A DNA stretch of 64,000 nt from Auanema rhodensis (GCA_964057225.1 OZ059900.1:14523638-14587637), one strand, 5' to 3'; shown: positions 20,104 through 33,628, numbered from the stretch's first letter. Program-made: numbers and translations. The notes: a model not told the origin generated them from the letters alone.

Positions 20104-20470
20104 AATGTTTTTTTTCTGATTCATCGTTATTGAATGTTATGCTATTTTTGTTTTCTTCAAAAAGTCGGATAAAAACGATAATTATTAGAAAAAAGATTGT
20201 TTTAAACTTTCTGCTTTTTCAAAAGTGATTTGAGCTTGTGATTTTTTTTTAAATTTTCAAACATTTCTATTTAATTTAAGTGTTCTATATTAATTACGAT
20301 GAAAAAAATTGAAACGTCAGCGTTAATCAATTGTTCATTGTAACACCAAACTTCAATTAGCTCTTTGTGTAAAGTAGGCCATAAAACAAGATATGTTAGA
20401 GACAGTGTTTCATTTTTCTACTTTAATTCAAACTCACACTCTTAATGAAAGTTTCTAAGTGCAAATTCAA

Positions 20471-20542
20471 TCCTCGGTAGTATAGTGGTGAGTATCCGCG
20501 TCTGTCACATGCGAGACCCGGGTTCAATTTCCGGCCGGGGAG
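20471..20542 (+). tRNA. tRNA-Asp(GTC)
   Basis: C61T; appears to be a recent duplicate of the 20032 unit. Confidence 0.85.
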
Positions 20543-20909
20543 AATGTTTTTTTTCTGATTCATCGTTATTGAATGTTATGCTATTTTTGTTTTCTTCAAA
20601 AAGTCGGATAAAAACGATAATTATTAGAAAAAAGATTGTTTTAAACTTTCTGCTTTTTCAAAAGTGATTTGAGCTTGTGATTTTTTTTTAAATTTTCAAA
20701 CATTTCTATTTAATTTAAGTGTTCTATATTAATTACGATGAAAAAAATTGAAACGTCAGCGTTAATCAATTGTTCATTGTAACACCAAACTTCAATTAGC
20801 TCTTTGTGTAAAGTAGGCCATAAAACAAGATATGTTAGAGACAGTGTTTCATTTTTCTACTTTAATTCAAACTCACACTCTTAATGAAAGTTTCTAAGTG
20901 CAAATTCAA

Positions 20910-20981
20910 TCCTCGGTAGTATAGTGGTGAGTATCCGCGTCTGTCACATGCGAGACCCGGGTTCAATTTCCGGCCGGGGAG
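20910..20981 (+). tRNA. tRNA-Asp(GTC)
   Basis: C61T; third member of the same run. Confidence 0.85.
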
Positions 20982-21347
20982 AATGTTTTTTTTCTGATTC
21001 ATCGTTATTGAATGTTATGCTATTTTTGTTTTCTTCAAAAAGTCGGATAAAAACGATAATTATTAGAAAAAAGATTGTTTTAAACTTTCTGCTTTTTCAA
21101 AAGTGATTTGAGCTTGTGATTTTTTTAAAATTCTTAAACATTTCCATTTAATTTAAATGTTCTATCTCAATTACGATGAAAAAAATTGAAACGTCAGCGT
21201 TAATCAATTGTTCATTCTAACACCAAACTTCAATTAGCTCTTTGAGTAAAGTAGGCCATAAATCAAGATATGTTAGAGACAGTGTTTCATTTTTCTACTT
21301 TAATTCAAACTCACACTCTTAATGAAAGTTTCTAAGTGCAAATTCAA

Positions 21348-21419
21348 TCCTCGGTAGTATAGTAGTGAGTATCCGCGTCTGTCACATGCGAGACCCGGGT
21401 TCAATTCCCGGCCGGAGAG
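21348..21419 (+). tRNA. tRNA-Asp(GTC), degenerate variant
   Basis: G18A and G70A, so both the D loop and acceptor pair 3-70 are damaged; likely pseudogene. Confidence 0.55.
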
Positions 21420-21786
21420 AATGTTTTTGTTCTGATTCATCGTTATTGAATGTTATGCTATTTTTGTTTTCTTCAAAAAGTCGGATAAAGACGATAATTA
21501 TTAGAAAAAAGATTGTTTTAAACTTTCTGCTTTTTCAAAAGTGGTTTGAGCTTGTGATTTTTTTTTAAATTTTCAAACATTTCTATTTAATTTAAGTGTT
21601 CTATCTTAATAACGATGAAAAAAATTGAAACGTCAGCGTTAATCAATTGTTCATTGTAACACCAAACTTCAATTAGCTCTTTGTGTAAAGTAGGCCATAA
21701 AACAAGATATGTTAGAGACAGTGTTTCATTTTTCTACTTTAATTCAAACTCACACTCTTAATGAAAGTTTCTAAGGGCAAATTCAA

Positions 21787-21858
21787 TCTTCGGTAGTATA
21801 GTGGTGAGTATCCGCGTCTGTCACATGCGAGACCCGGGTTCAATTCCCGGCCGGGGAG
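21787..21858 (+). tRNA. tRNA-Asp(GTC)
   Basis: C3T, still able to wobble-pair with G70. Confidence 0.87.
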
Positions 21859-22225
21859 AATGTTTTTGTTCTGATTCATCGTTATTGAATGTTATGCTAT
21901 TTTTGTTTTCTTCAAAAAGTCGGATAAAAACGATAATTATTAGAAAAAAGATTGTTTTAAACTTTCTGCTTTTTCAAAAGTGATTTGAGCTTGTGATTTT
22001 TTTTAAAATTTTCAAACATTTCTATTTAATTTAAGTGTTCTATATTAATTACGATGAAAAAAATTGAAACGTCAGCGTTAATCAATTGTTCATTGTAACA
22101 CCAAACTTCAATTAGCTCTTTGTGTAAAGTAGGCCATAAAACAAGATATGTTAGAGACAGTGTTTCATTTTTCTACTTTAATTCAAACTCACACTCTTAA
22201 TGAAAATTTCTAAGGGCAAATTCAG

Positions 22226-22297
22226 TCCTCGGTAGTATAGTGGTGAGTATCCGCGTCTGTCACATGCGAGACCCGGGTTCTATTCCCGGCCGGGGAG
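22226..22297 (+). tRNA. tRNA-Asp(GTC), variant
   Basis: A57T in the T loop and B box. Confidence 0.7.
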
Positions 22298-22664
22298 AAT
22301 GTTTTTGTTCTGATTCATCGTTATTGAATGTTATGCTATTTTTGTTTTCTTCAAAAAGTCGGATAAAAACGATAATTATTAGAAAAAAGATTGTTTTAAA
22401 CTTTCTGCTTTTTCAAAAGTGATTTGAGCTTGTGATTTTTTTTTAAATTTTCAAATATTTCTATTTAATTTAAGTGTTCTATATTAATTACGATGAAAAA
22501 AATTGAAACGTCAGCGTTAATCAATTGTTCATTGTAACACCAAACTTCAATTAGCTCTTTGTGTAAAGTAGGCCATAAATCAAGATATGTTAGAGACAGT
22601 CTTTCATTTTCCTACTTTAATTCAAACTCACACTCTTAATGAAAGTTTCTAAGTGCAAATTCAA

Positions 22665-22736
22665 TCCTCGGTAGTAAAGTGGTGAGTATCCGCGTCTGTC
22701 ACATGCGAGACCCGGGTTCAATTACCGGCCGGGGAG
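22665..22736 (+). tRNA. tRNA-Asp(GTC), degenerate variant
   Basis: T13A in the D stem and C61A breaking the last T-stem pair. Confidence 0.6.
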
Positions 22737-23103
22737 AATGTTTTTGTTCTGATTCATCGTTATTGAATGTTATGCTATTTTTGTTTTCTTCAAAAAGTCG
22801 GATAAAAACGATAATTATTAGAAAAAAGATTGTTTTAAACTCTCTGCTTTTTCAAAAGTGATTTGAGCTTGTGATTTTTTTTCAAATTTTCAAACATTTC
22901 TATTTAATTTAAGTGTTCTATATTAATCACGATGAAAAAAATTGAAACGTCAGCGTTAATCAATTGTTCATTGTAACACCAAACTTCAATTAGCTCTTTG
23001 TGTAAAGTAGGCCATAAAACAAGATATGTTAGAGACAGTGTTTCATTTTTCTACTTTAATTCAAACTCACACTCTTAATGAAAGTTTCTAAGTGCAAGTT
23101 CAA

Positions 23104-23175
23104 TCCTCGGTAGTATAGTGGTGAGTATCCGCGTCTGTCACATGCGAGACCCGGGTTCAATTCCCGGCCGGGGAG
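23104..23175 (+). tRNA. tRNA-Asp(GTC)
   Basis: Consensus body; T8 terminator. Confidence 0.92.
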
Positions 23176-23541
23176 AATGTTTTTTTTCTGATTCATCGTT
23201 AATGAATGTTATGCTATTTTTGTTTTCTTCAAAAAGTCGGATAAAAACGATAATTATTAGAAAAAAGATTGTTTTAAACTTTCTGCTTTTTCAAAAGTGA
23301 TTTGAGCTTGTGATTTTTTTTAAATTCTTAAACATTTCCATTTAATTTAAATGTTCTATCTCAATTACGATGAAAAAAATTGAAACGTCAGCGTTAATCA
23401 ATTGTTCATTCTAACACCAAACTTCAATTAGCTCTTTGAGTAAAGTAGGCCATAAATCAAGATATGTTAGAGACAGGGTTTCATTTTTCTACTTTAATTC
23501 AAACTCACACTCTTAATGAAAGTTTCTAAGGGCAAATTCAA

Positions 23542-23613
23542 TCTTCGGTAGTATAGTGGTGAGTATCCGCGTCTGTCACATGCGAGACCCGGGTTCAATT
23601 CCCGGCCGGGGAG
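23542..23613 (+). tRNA. tRNA-Asp(GTC)
   Basis: C3T; T8 terminator. Confidence 0.87.
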
Positions 23614-23979
23614 AATGTTTTTTTTCTGATTCATCGTTAATGAATGTTATGCTATTTTTGTTTTCTTCAAAAAGTCGGATAAAAACGATAATTATTAGAA
23701 AAAAGATTGTTTTAAACTTTCTGCTTTTTCAAAAGTGATTTGAGCTTGTGATTTTTTTTAAATTCTTAAACATTTCCATTTAATTTAAATGTTCTATCTC
23801 AATTACGATGAAAAAAATTGAAACGTCAGCGTTAATCAATTGTTCATTCTAACACCAAACTTCAATTAGCTCTTTGTGTAAAGTAGGCCATAAATCAAGA
23901 TATGTTAGAGACAGTCTTTCATTTTCCTACTTTAATTCAAACTCACACTCTTAATGAAAGTTTCTAAGTGCAAATTCAA

Positions 23980-24051
23980 TCCTCGGTAGTAAAGTGGTGA
24001 GTATCCGCGTCTGTCACATGCGAGACCCGGGTTCAATTCCCGGCCGGGGAG
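23980..24051 (+). tRNA. tRNA-Asp(GTC), variant
   Basis: T13A replaces the T-G D-stem pair with A-G. Confidence 0.75.
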
Positions 24052-24418
24052 AATGTTTTTGTTCTGATTCATCGTTATTGAATGTTATGCTATTTTTGTT
24101 TTCTTCAAAAAGTCGGATAAAAACGATAATTATTAGAAAAAAGATTGTTTTAAACTCTCTGCTTTTTCAAAAGTGATTTGAGCTTGTGATTTTTTTTCAA
24201 ATTTTCAAACATTTCTATTTAATTTAAGTGTTCTATATTAATCACGATGAAAAAAATTGAAACGTCAGCGTTAATCAATTGTTCATTGTAACACCAAACT
24301 TCAATTAGCTCTTTGTGTAAAGTAGGCCATAAAACAAGATATGTTAGAGACAGTGTTTCATTTTTCTACTTTAATTCAAACTCACACTCTTAATGAAAGT
24401 TTCTAAGTGCAAGTTCAA

Positions 24419-24490
24419 TCCTCGGTAGTATAGTGGTGAGTATCCGCGTCTGTCACATGCGAGACCCGGGTTCAATTCCCGGCCGGGGAG
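24419..24490 (+). tRNA. tRNA-Asp(GTC)
   Basis: Consensus body; T8 terminator. Confidence 0.92.
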
Positions 24491-24856
24491 AATGTTTTTT
24501 TTCTGATTCATCGTTAATGAATGTTATGCTATTTTTGTTTTCTTCAAAAAGTCGGATAAAAACGATAATTATTAGAAAAAAGATTGTTTTAAACTTTCTG
24601 CTTTTTCAAAAGTGATTTGAGCTTGTGATTTTTTTTAAATTCTTAAACATTTCCATTTAATTTAAATGTTCTATCTCAATTACGATGAAAAAAATTGAAA
24701 CGTCAGCGTTAATCAATTGTTCATTCTAACACCAAACTTCAATTAGCTCTTTGAGTAAAGTAGGCCATAAATCAAGATATGTTAGAGACAGGGTTTCATT
24801 TTTCTACTTTAATTCAAACTCACACTCTTAATGAAAGTTTCTAAGTGCAAATTCAA

Positions 24857-24928
24857 TCCTCGGTAGTAAAGTGGTGAGTATCCGCGTCTGTCACATGCGA
24901 GACCCGGGTTCAATTCCCGGCCGGGGAG
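24857..24928 (+). tRNA. tRNA-Asp(GTC), variant
   Basis: T13A. Confidence 0.75.
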
Positions 24929-25294
24929 AATGTTTTTGTTCTGATTCATCGTTATTGAATGTTATGCTATTTTTGTTTTCTTCAAAAAGTCGGATAAAAA
25001 CGATAATTATTAGAAAAAAGATTGTTTTAAACTTTCTGCTTTTTCAAAAGTGATTTGAGCTTGTGATTTTTTTTAAATTCTTAAACATTTCCATTTAATT
25101 TAAATGTTCTATCTCAATTACGATGAAAAAAATTGAAACGTCAGCGTTAATCAATTGTTCATTCTAACACCAAACTTCAATTAGCTCTTTGAGTAAAGTA
25201 GGCCATAAATCAAGATATGTTAGAGACAGGGTTTCATTTTTCTACTTTAATTCAAACTCACACTCTTAATGAAAGTTTCTAAGTGCAAATTCAA

Positions 25295-25366
25295 TCCTCG
25301 GTAGTAAAGTGGTGAGTATCCGCGTCTGTCACATGCGAGACCCGGGTTCAATTCCCGGCCGGGGAG
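25295..25366 (+). tRNA. tRNA-Asp(GTC), variant
   Basis: T13A. Confidence 0.75.
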
Positions 25367-25733
25367 AATGTTTTTGTTCTGATTCATCGTTATTGAATGT
25401 TATGCTATTTTTGTTTTCTTCAAAAAGTCGGATAAAAACGATAATTATTAGAAAAAAGATTGTTTTAAACTTTCTGCTTTTTCAAAAGTGATTTGAGCTT
25501 GTGATTTTTTTTAAAATTTTCAAACATTTCTATTTAATTTAAGTGTTCTATATTAATTACGATGAAAAAAATTGAAACGTCAGCGTTAATCAATTGTTCA
25601 TTGTAACACCAAACTTCAATTAGCTCTTTGTGTAAAGTAGGCCATAAAACAAGATATGTTAGAGACAGTGTTTCATTTTTCTACTTTAATTCAAACTCAC
25701 ACTCTTAATGAAAATTTCTAAGGGCAAATTCAG

Positions 25734-25805
25734 TCCTCGGTAGTATAGTGGTGAGTATCCGCGTCTGTCACATGCGAGACCCGGGTTCTATTCCCGGCCG
25801 GGGAG
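25734..25805 (+). tRNA. tRNA-Asp(GTC), variant
   Basis: A57T. Confidence 0.7.
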
Positions 25806-26172
25806 AATGTTTTTGTTCTGATTCATCGTTATTGAATGTTATGCTATTTTTGTTTTCTTCAAAAAGTCGGATAAAAACGATAATTATTAGAAAAAAGATT
25901 GTTTTAAACTTTCTGCTTTTTCAAAAGTGATTTGAGCTTGTGATTTTTTTTTAAATTTTCAAATATTTCTATTTAATTTAAGTGTTCTATATTAATTACG
26001 ATGAAAAAAATTGAAACGTCAGCGTTAATCAATTGTTCATTGTAACACCAAACTTCAATTAGCTCTTTGTGTAAAGTAGGCCATAAATCAAGATATGTTA
26101 GAGACAGTCTTTCATTTTCCTACTTTAATTCAAACTCACACTCTTAATGAAAGTTTCTAAGTGCAAATTCAA

Positions 26173-26244
26173 TCCTCGGTAGTAAAGTGGTGAGTATCCG
26201 CGTCTGTCACATGCGAGACCCGGGTTCAATTCCCGGCCGGGGAG
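26173..26244 (+). tRNA. tRNA-Asp(GTC), variant
   Basis: T13A. Confidence 0.75.
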
Positions 26245-26611
26245 AATGTTTTTGTTCTGATTCATCGTTATTGAATGTTATGCTATTTTTGTTTTCTTCA
26301 AAAAGTCGGATAAAAACGATAATTATTAGAAAAAAGATTGTTTTAAACTCTCTGCTTTTTCAAAAGTGATTTGAGCTTGTGATTTTTTTTCAAATTTTCA
26401 AACATTTCTATTTAATTTAAGTGTTCTATATTAATCACGATGAAAAAAATTGAAACGTCAGCGTTAATCAATTGTTCATTGTAACACCAAACTTCAATTA
26501 GCTCTTTGTGTAAAGTAGGCCATAAAACAAGATATGTTAGAGACAGTGTTTCATTTTTCTACTTTAATTCAAACTCACACTCTTAATGAAAGTTTCTAAG
26601 TGCAAGTTCAA

Positions 26612-26683
26612 TCCTCGGTAGTATAGTGGTGAGTATCCGCGTCTGTCACATGCGAGACCCGGGTTCAATTCCCGGCCGGGGAG
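26612..26683 (+). tRNA. tRNA-Asp(GTC)
   Basis: Consensus body; T8 terminator. Confidence 0.92.
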
Positions 26684-27050
26684 AATGTTTTTTTTCTGAT
26701 TCATCGTTATTGAATGTTATGCTATTTTTGTTTTCTTCAAAAAGTCGGATAAAAACGATAATTATTAGAAAAAAGATTGTTTTAAACTTTCTGCTTTTTC
26801 AAAAGTGATTTGAGCTTGTGATTTTTTTTAAAATTTTCAAACATTTCTATTTAATTTAAGTGTTCTATATTAATTACGATGAAAAAAATTGAAACGTCAG
26901 CGTTAATCAATTGTTCATTGTAACACCAAACTTCAATTAGCTCTTTGTGTAAAGTAGGCCATAAAACAAGATATGTTAGAGACAGTGTTTCATTTTTCTA
27001 CTTTAATTCAAACTCACACTCTTAATGAAAATTTCTAAGGGCAAATTCAG

Positions 27051-27122
27051 TCCTCGGTAGTATAGTGGTGAGTATCCGCGTCTGTCACATGCGAGACCCG
27101 GGTTCTATTCCCGGCCGGGGAG
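27051..27122 (+). tRNA. tRNA-Asp(GTC), variant
   Basis: A57T. Confidence 0.7.
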
Positions 27123-27489
27123 AATGTTTTTGTTCTGATTCATCGTTATTGAATGTTATGCTATTTTTGTTTTCTTCAAAAAGTCGGATAAAAACGATAA
27201 TTATTAGAAAAAAGATTGTTTTAAACTTTCTGCTTTTTCAAAAGTGATTTGAGCTTGTGATTTTTTTTTAAATTTTCAAATATTTCTATTTAATTTAAGT
27301 GTTCTATATTAATTACGATGAAAAAAATTGAAACGTCAGCGTTAATCAATTGTTCATTGTAACACCAAACTTCAATTAGCTCTTTGTGTAAAGTAGGCCA
27401 TAAATCAAGATATGTTAGAGACAGTCTTTCATTTTCCTACTTTAATTCAAACTCACACTCTTAATGAAAGTTTCTAAGTGCAAATTCAA

Positions 27490-27561
27490 TCCTCGGTAGT
27501 AAAGTGGTGAGTATCCGCGTCTGTCACATGCGAGACCCGGGTTCAATTCCCGGCCGGGGAG
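27490..27561 (+). tRNA. tRNA-Asp(GTC), variant
   Basis: T13A. Confidence 0.75.
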
Positions 27562-27928
27562 AATGTTTTTGTTCTGATTCATCGTTATTGAATGTTATGC
27601 TATTTTTGTTTTCTTCAAAAAGTCGGATAAAAACGATAATTATTAGAAAAAAGATTGTTTTAAACTCTCTGCTTTTTCAAAAGTGATTTGAGCTTGTGAT
27701 TTTTTTTCAAATTTTCAAACATTTCTATTTAATTTAAGTGTTCTATATTAATCACGATGAAAAAAATTGAAACGTCAGCGTTAATCAATTGTTCATTGTA
27801 ACACCAAACTTCAATTAGCTCTTTGTGTAAAGTAGGCCATAAAACAAGATATGTTAGAGACAGTGTTTCATTTTTCTACTTTAATTCAAACTCACACTCT
27901 TAATGAAAGTTTCTAAGTGCAAGTTCAA

Positions 27929-28000
27929 TCCTCGGTAGTATAGTGGTGAGTATCCGCGTCTGTCACATGCGAGACCCGGGTTCAATTCCCGGCCGGGGAG
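27929..28000 (+). tRNA. tRNA-Asp(GTC)
   Basis: Consensus body; T8 terminator. Confidence 0.92.
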
Positions 28001-28366
28001 AATGTTTTTTTTCTGATTCATCGTTATTGAATGTTATGCTATTTTTGTTTTCTTCAAAAAGTCGGATAAAAACGATAATTATTAGAAAAAAGATTGTTTT
28101 AAACTTTCTGCTTTTTCAAAAGTGATTTGAGCTTGTGTTTTTTTTTAAATTCTTAAACATTTCCATTTAATTTAAATGTTCTATCTCAATTACGATGAAA
28201 AAAATTGAAACGTCAGCGTTAATCAATTGTTCATTCTAACACCAAACTTCAATTAGCTCTTTGAGTAAAGTAGGCCATAAATCAAGATATGTTAGAGACA
28301 GTGTTTCATTTTTCTACTTTAATTCAAACTCACACTCTTAATGAAAGTTTCTAAGTGCAAATTCAA

Positions 28367-28438
28367 TCCTCGGTAGTATAGTAGTGAGTATCCGCGTCTG
28401 TCACATGCGAGACCCGGGTTCAATTCCCGGCCGGGGAG
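28367..28438 (+). tRNA. tRNA-Asp(GTC), variant
   Basis: G18A. Confidence 0.65.
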
Positions 28439-28804
28439 AATGTTTTTGTTCTGATTCATCGTTATTGAATGTTATGCTATTTTTGTTTTCTTCAAAAAGT
28501 CGGATAAAGACGATAATTATTAGAAAAAAAAATTGTTTTAAACTTTCTGCTTTTTCAAAAGTGATTTGAGCTTGTGATTTTTTTAAATTCTTAAACATTT
28601 CTATTTAATTTAAGTGTTCTATATTAATTACGATGAAAAAAATTGAAACGTCAGCGTTAATCAATTGTTCATTGTAACACCAAACTTCAATTAGCTCTTT
28701 GTGTGAAGTAGGCCATAAAACAAGATATGTTAGAGACAGTGTTTCATTTTTCTACTTTAATTCAAACTCACACTCTTAATGAAAGTTTCTAAGTGCAAAT
28801 TCAA

Positions 28805-28876
28805 TCCTCGGTAGTATAGTGGTGAGTATCCGCGTCTGTCACATGCGAGACCCGGGTTCAATTCCCGGCCGGGGAA
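28805..28876 (+). tRNA. tRNA-Asp(GTC), variant
   Basis: G73A changes the discriminator base, a main AspRS identity element. Confidence 0.7.
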
Positions 28877-29242
28877 AATGTTTTTGTTCTGATTCATCGT
28901 TATTGAATGTTATGCTATTTTTGTTTTCTTCAAAAAGTCGGATAAAAACGATAATTATTAGAAAAAAGATTGTTTTAAACTTTCTGCTTTTTCAAAAGTG
29001 ATTTGAGCTTGTGTTTTTTTTTAAATTCTTAAACATTTCCATTTAATTTAAATGTTCTATCTCAATTACGATGAAAAAAATTGAAACGTCAGCGTTAATC
29101 AATTGTTCATTCTAACACCAAACTTCAATTAGCTCTTTGAGTAAAGTAGGCCATAAATCAAGATATGTTAGAGACAGTGTTTCATTTTTCTACTTTAATT
29201 CAAACTCACACTCTTAACGAAAGTTTCTAAGTGCAAATTCAA

Positions 29243-29314
29243 TCCTCGGTAGTATAGTAGTGAGTATCCGCGTCTGTCACATGCGAGACCCGGGTTCAAT
29301 TCCCGGCCGGAGAG
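29243..29314 (+). tRNA. tRNA-Asp(GTC), degenerate variant
   Basis: G18A and G70A, as in the copy at 21348. Confidence 0.55.
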
Positions 29315-29681
29315 AATGTTTTTGTTCTGATTCATCGTTATTGAATGTTATGCTATTTTTGTTTTCTTCAAAAAGTCGGATAAAGACAATAATTATTAGA
29401 AAAAAGATTGTTTTAAACTTTCTGCTTTTTCAAAAGTGGTTTGAGCTTGTGATTTTTTTTTAAATTTTCAAACATTTCTATTTAATTTAAGTGTTCTATC
29501 TTAATTACGATGAAAAAAATTGAAACGTCAGCGTTAATCAATTGTTCATTGTAACACCAAACTTCAATTAGCTCTTTGTGTAAAGTAGGCCATAAAACAA
29601 GATATGTTAGAGACAGTGTTTCATTTTTCTACTTTAATTCAAACTCACACTCTTAATGAAAGTTTCTAAGTGCAAATTCAA

Positions 29682-29753
29682 TCCTCGGTAGTATAGTGGT
29701 GAGTATCCGCGTCTGTCACATGCGAGACCCGGGTTCAATTCCCGGCCGGGGAG
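29682..29753 (+). tRNA. tRNA-Asp(GTC)
   Basis: Consensus body. Confidence 0.92.
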
Positions 29754-30120
29754 AATGTTTTTGTTCTGATTCATCGTTATTGAATGTTATGCTATTTTTG
29801 TTTTCTTCAAAAAGTCGGATAAAAACGATAATTATTAGAAAAAAGATTGTTTTAAACTTTCTGCTTTTTCAAAAGTGATTTGAGCTTGTGATTTTTTTTT
29901 AAATTTTCAAATATTTCTATTTAATTTAAGTGTTCTATATTAATTACGATGAAAAAAATTGAAACGTCAGCGTTAATCAATTGTTCATTGTAACACCAAA
30001 CTTCAATTAGCTCTTTGTGTAAAGTAGGCCATAAATCAAGATATGTTAGAGACAGTCTTTCATTTTCCTACTTTAATTCAAACTCACACTCTTAATGAAA
30101 GTTTCTAAGTGCAAATTCAA

Positions 30121-30192
30121 TCCTCGGTAGTAAAGTGGTGAGTATCCGCGTCTGTCACATGCGAGACCCGGGTTCAATTCCCGGCCGGGGAG
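30121..30192 (+). tRNA. tRNA-Asp(GTC), variant
   Basis: T13A. Confidence 0.75.
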
Positions 30193-30559
30193 AATGTTTT
30201 TGTTCTGATTCATCGTTATTGAATGTTATGCTATTTTTGTTTTCTTCAAAAAGTCGGATAAAAACGATAATTATTAGAAAAAAGATTGTTTTAAACTCTC
30301 TGCTTTTTCAAAAGTGATTTGAGCTTGTGATTTTTTTTCAAATTTTCAAACATTTCTATTTAATTTAAGTGTTCTATATTAATCACGATGAAAAAAATTG
30401 AAACGTCAGCGTTAATCAATTGTTCATTGTAACACCAAACTTCAATTAGCTCTTTGTGTAAAGTAGGCCATAAAACAAGATATGTTAGAGACAGTGTTTC
30501 ATTTTTCTACTTTAATTCAAACTCACACTCTTAATGAAAGTTTCTAAGTGCAAGTTCAA

Positions 30560-30631
30560 TCCTCGGTAGTATAGTGGTGAGTATCCGCGTCTGTCACATG
30601 CGAGACCCGGGTTCAATTCCCGGCCGGGGAG
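30560..30631 (+). tRNA. tRNA-Asp(GTC)
   Basis: Consensus body; T8 terminator. Confidence 0.92.
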
Positions 30632-30997
30632 AATGTTTTTTTTCTGATTCATCGTTATTGAATGTTATGCTATTTTTGTTTTCTTCAAAAAGTCGGATAA
30701 AAACGATAATTATTAGAAAAAAGATTGTTTTAAACTTTCTGCTTTTTCAAAAGTGATTTGAGCTTGTGATTTTTTTTAAATTTTCAAACATTTCTATTTA
30801 ATTTAAGTGTTCTATATTAATCACGATGAAAAAAATTGAAACGTCAGCGTTAATCAATTGTTCATTCTAACACCAAACTTCAATTAGCTCTTTGAGTAAA
30901 GTAGGCCATAAATCAAGATATGTTAGAGACAGTGTTTCATTTTTCTACTTTAATTCAAACTCACACTCTTAACGAAAGTTTCTAAGTGCAAATTCAA

Positions 30998-31069
30998 TCC
31001 TCGGTAGTATAGTAGTGAGTATCCGCGTCTGTCACATGCGAGACCCGGGTTCAATTCCAGGCCGGGGAG
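30998..31069 (+). tRNA. tRNA-Asp(GTC), degenerate variant
   Basis: G18A and C63A, the latter breaking the middle T-stem pair; likely pseudogene. Confidence 0.55.
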
Positions 31070-31435
31070 AATGTTTTTGTTCTGATTCATCGTTATTGAA
31101 TGTTATGCTATTTTTGTTTTCTTCAAAAAGTCGGATAAAAACGATAATTATTAGAAAAAAGATTGTTTTAAACTTTCTGCTTTTTCAAAAGTGATTTGAG
31201 CTTGTGATTTTTTTTAAATTCTTAAACATTTCCATTTAATTTAAATGTTCTATCTCAATTACGATGAAAAAAATTGAAACGTCAGCGTTAATCAATTGTT
31301 CATTCTAACACCAAACTTCAATTAGCTCTCTGAGTAAAGTAGGCCATAAATCAAGATATGTTAGAGACAGTGTTTCATTTTTCTACTTTAATTCAAACTC
31401 ACACTCTTAATGAAAGTTTCTAAGTGCAAATTCAA

Positions 31436-31507
31436 TCCTCGGTAGTATAGTAGTGAGTATCCGCGTCTGTCACATGCGAGACCCGGGTTCAATTCCCGGC
31501 CGGGGAG
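31436..31507 (+). tRNA. tRNA-Asp(GTC), variant
   Basis: G18A. Confidence 0.65.
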
Positions 31508-31874
31508 AATGTTTTTGTTCTGATTCATCGTTATTGAATGTTATGCTATTTTTGTTTTCTTCAAAAAGTCGGATAAAGACGATAATTATTAGAAAAAAAA
31601 ATTGTTTTAAACTTTCTGCTTTTTCAAAAGTGATTTGAGCTTGTGATTTTTTTTAAATTCTTAAACATTTCTATTTAATTTAAGTGTTCTATATTAATTA
31701 CGATGAAAAAAATTGAAACGTCAGCGTTAATCAATTGTTCATTGTAACACCAAACTTCAATTAGCTCTTTGTGTGAAGTAGGCCATAAAACAAGATATGT
31801 TAGAGACAGTGTTTCATTTTTCTACTTTAATTCAAACTCACACTCTTAATGAAAGTTTCTAAGTGCAAATTCAA

Positions 31875-31946
31875 TCCTCGGTAGTATAGTGGTGAGTATC
31901 CGCGTCTGTCACATGCGAGACCCGGGTTCAATTCCCGGCCGGGGAA
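31875..31946 (+). tRNA. tRNA-Asp(GTC), variant
   Basis: G73A, as in the copy at 28805. Confidence 0.7.
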
Positions 31947-32313
31947 AATGTTTTTGTTCTGATTCATCGTTATTGAATGTTATGCTATTTTTGTTTTCTT
32001 CAAAAAGTCGGATAAAAACGATAATTATTAGAAAAAAGATTGTTTTAAACTTTCTGCTTTTTCAAAAGTGATTTGAGCTTGTGATTTTTTTTTAAATTTT
32101 CAAACATTTTTATTTAATTTAAGTGTTCTATATTAATTACGATGAAAAAAATTGAAACGTCAGCGTTAATCAATTGTTCATTGTAACACCAAACTTCAAT
32201 TAGTTCTTTGTGTAAAGTAGGCCATAAAACAAGATATGTTAGAGACAGTGTTTCATTTTTCTACTTTAATTCAAACTCACACTCTTAATGAAAGTTTCTA
32301 AGTGCAAATTCAA

Positions 32314-32385
32314 TCCTCGGTAGTATAGTGGTGAGTATCCGCGTCTGTCACATGCGAGACCCGGGTTCAATTCCCGGCCGGGGAG
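32314..32385 (+). tRNA. tRNA-Asp(GTC)
   Basis: Consensus body. Confidence 0.92.
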
Positions 32386-32751
32386 AATGTTTTTGTTCTG
32401 ATTCATCGTTATTGAATGTTATGCTATTTTTGTTTTCTTCAAAAAGTCGGATAAAGACGATAATTATTAGAAAAAAGATTGTTTTAAACTTTCTGCTTTT
32501 TCAAAAGTGATTTGAGCTTGTGATTTTTTTTAAATTCTTAAACATTTCCATTTAATATAAATGTTCTATCTCAATTACGATGAAAAAAATTGAAACGTCA
32601 GCGTTAATCAATTGTTCATTCTAACACCAAACTTCAATTAGCTCTTTGAGTAAAGTAGGCCATAAATCAAGATATGTTAGAGACAGTGTTTCATTTTTCT
32701 ACTTTAATTCAAACTCACACTCTTAATGAAAGTTTCTAAGTGCAAATTCAA

Positions 32752-32823
32752 TCCTCGGTAGTATAGTGGTGAGTATCCGCGTCTGTCACATGCGAGACCC
32801 GGGTTCAATTCCCGGCCGGGGAG
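32752..32823 (+). tRNA. tRNA-Asp(GTC)
   Basis: Consensus body. Confidence 0.92.
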
Positions 32824-33189
32824 AATGTTTTTGTTCTGATTCATCGTTATTGAATGTTATGCGATTTTTGTTTTCTTCAAAAAGTCGGATAAAGACGATA
32901 ATTATTAGAAAAAAGATTGTTTTAAACTTTCTGCTTTTTCAAAAGTGATTTGAGCTTGTGATTTTTTTTAAATTCTTAAACATTTCCATTTAATATAAAT
33001 GTTCTATCTCAATTACGATGAAAAAAATTGAAACGTCAGCGTTAATCAATTGTTCATTCTAACACCAAACTTCAATTAGCTCTTTGAGTAAAGTAGGCCA
33101 TAAATCAAGATATGTTAGAGACAGTGTTTCATTTTTCTACTTTAATTCAAACTCACACTCTTAATGAAAGTTTCTAAGTGCAAATTCAA

Positions 33190-33261
33190 TCCTCGGTAGT
33201 ATAGTAGTGAGTATCCGCGTTTGTCACATGCGAGACCCGGGTTCAATTCCCGGCCGGGGAG
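33190..33261 (+). tRNA. tRNA-Asp(GTC), variant
   Basis: G18A and C32T in the anticodon loop. Confidence 0.62.
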
Positions 33262-33628
33262 AATGTTTTTGTTCTGATTCATCGTTATTGAATGTTATGC
33301 TATTTTTGTTTTCTTCAAAAAGTCGGATAAAGACGATAATTATTAGAAAAAAGATTGTTTTAAACTTTCTGCTTTTTCAAAAGTGGTTTGAGCTTGTGAT
33401 TTTTTTTTAAATTTTCAAACATTTCTATTTAATTTAAGTGTTCTATCTTAATTACGATGGAAAAAATTGAAACGTCAGCGTTAATCAATTGTTCATTGTA
33501 ACACCAAACTTCAATTAGCTCTTTGTGTAAAGTAGGCCATAAAACAAGATATGTTAGAGACAGTGTTTCATTTTTCTACTTTAATTCAAACTCACACTCT
33601 TAATGAAAGTTTCTAAGTGCAAATTCAA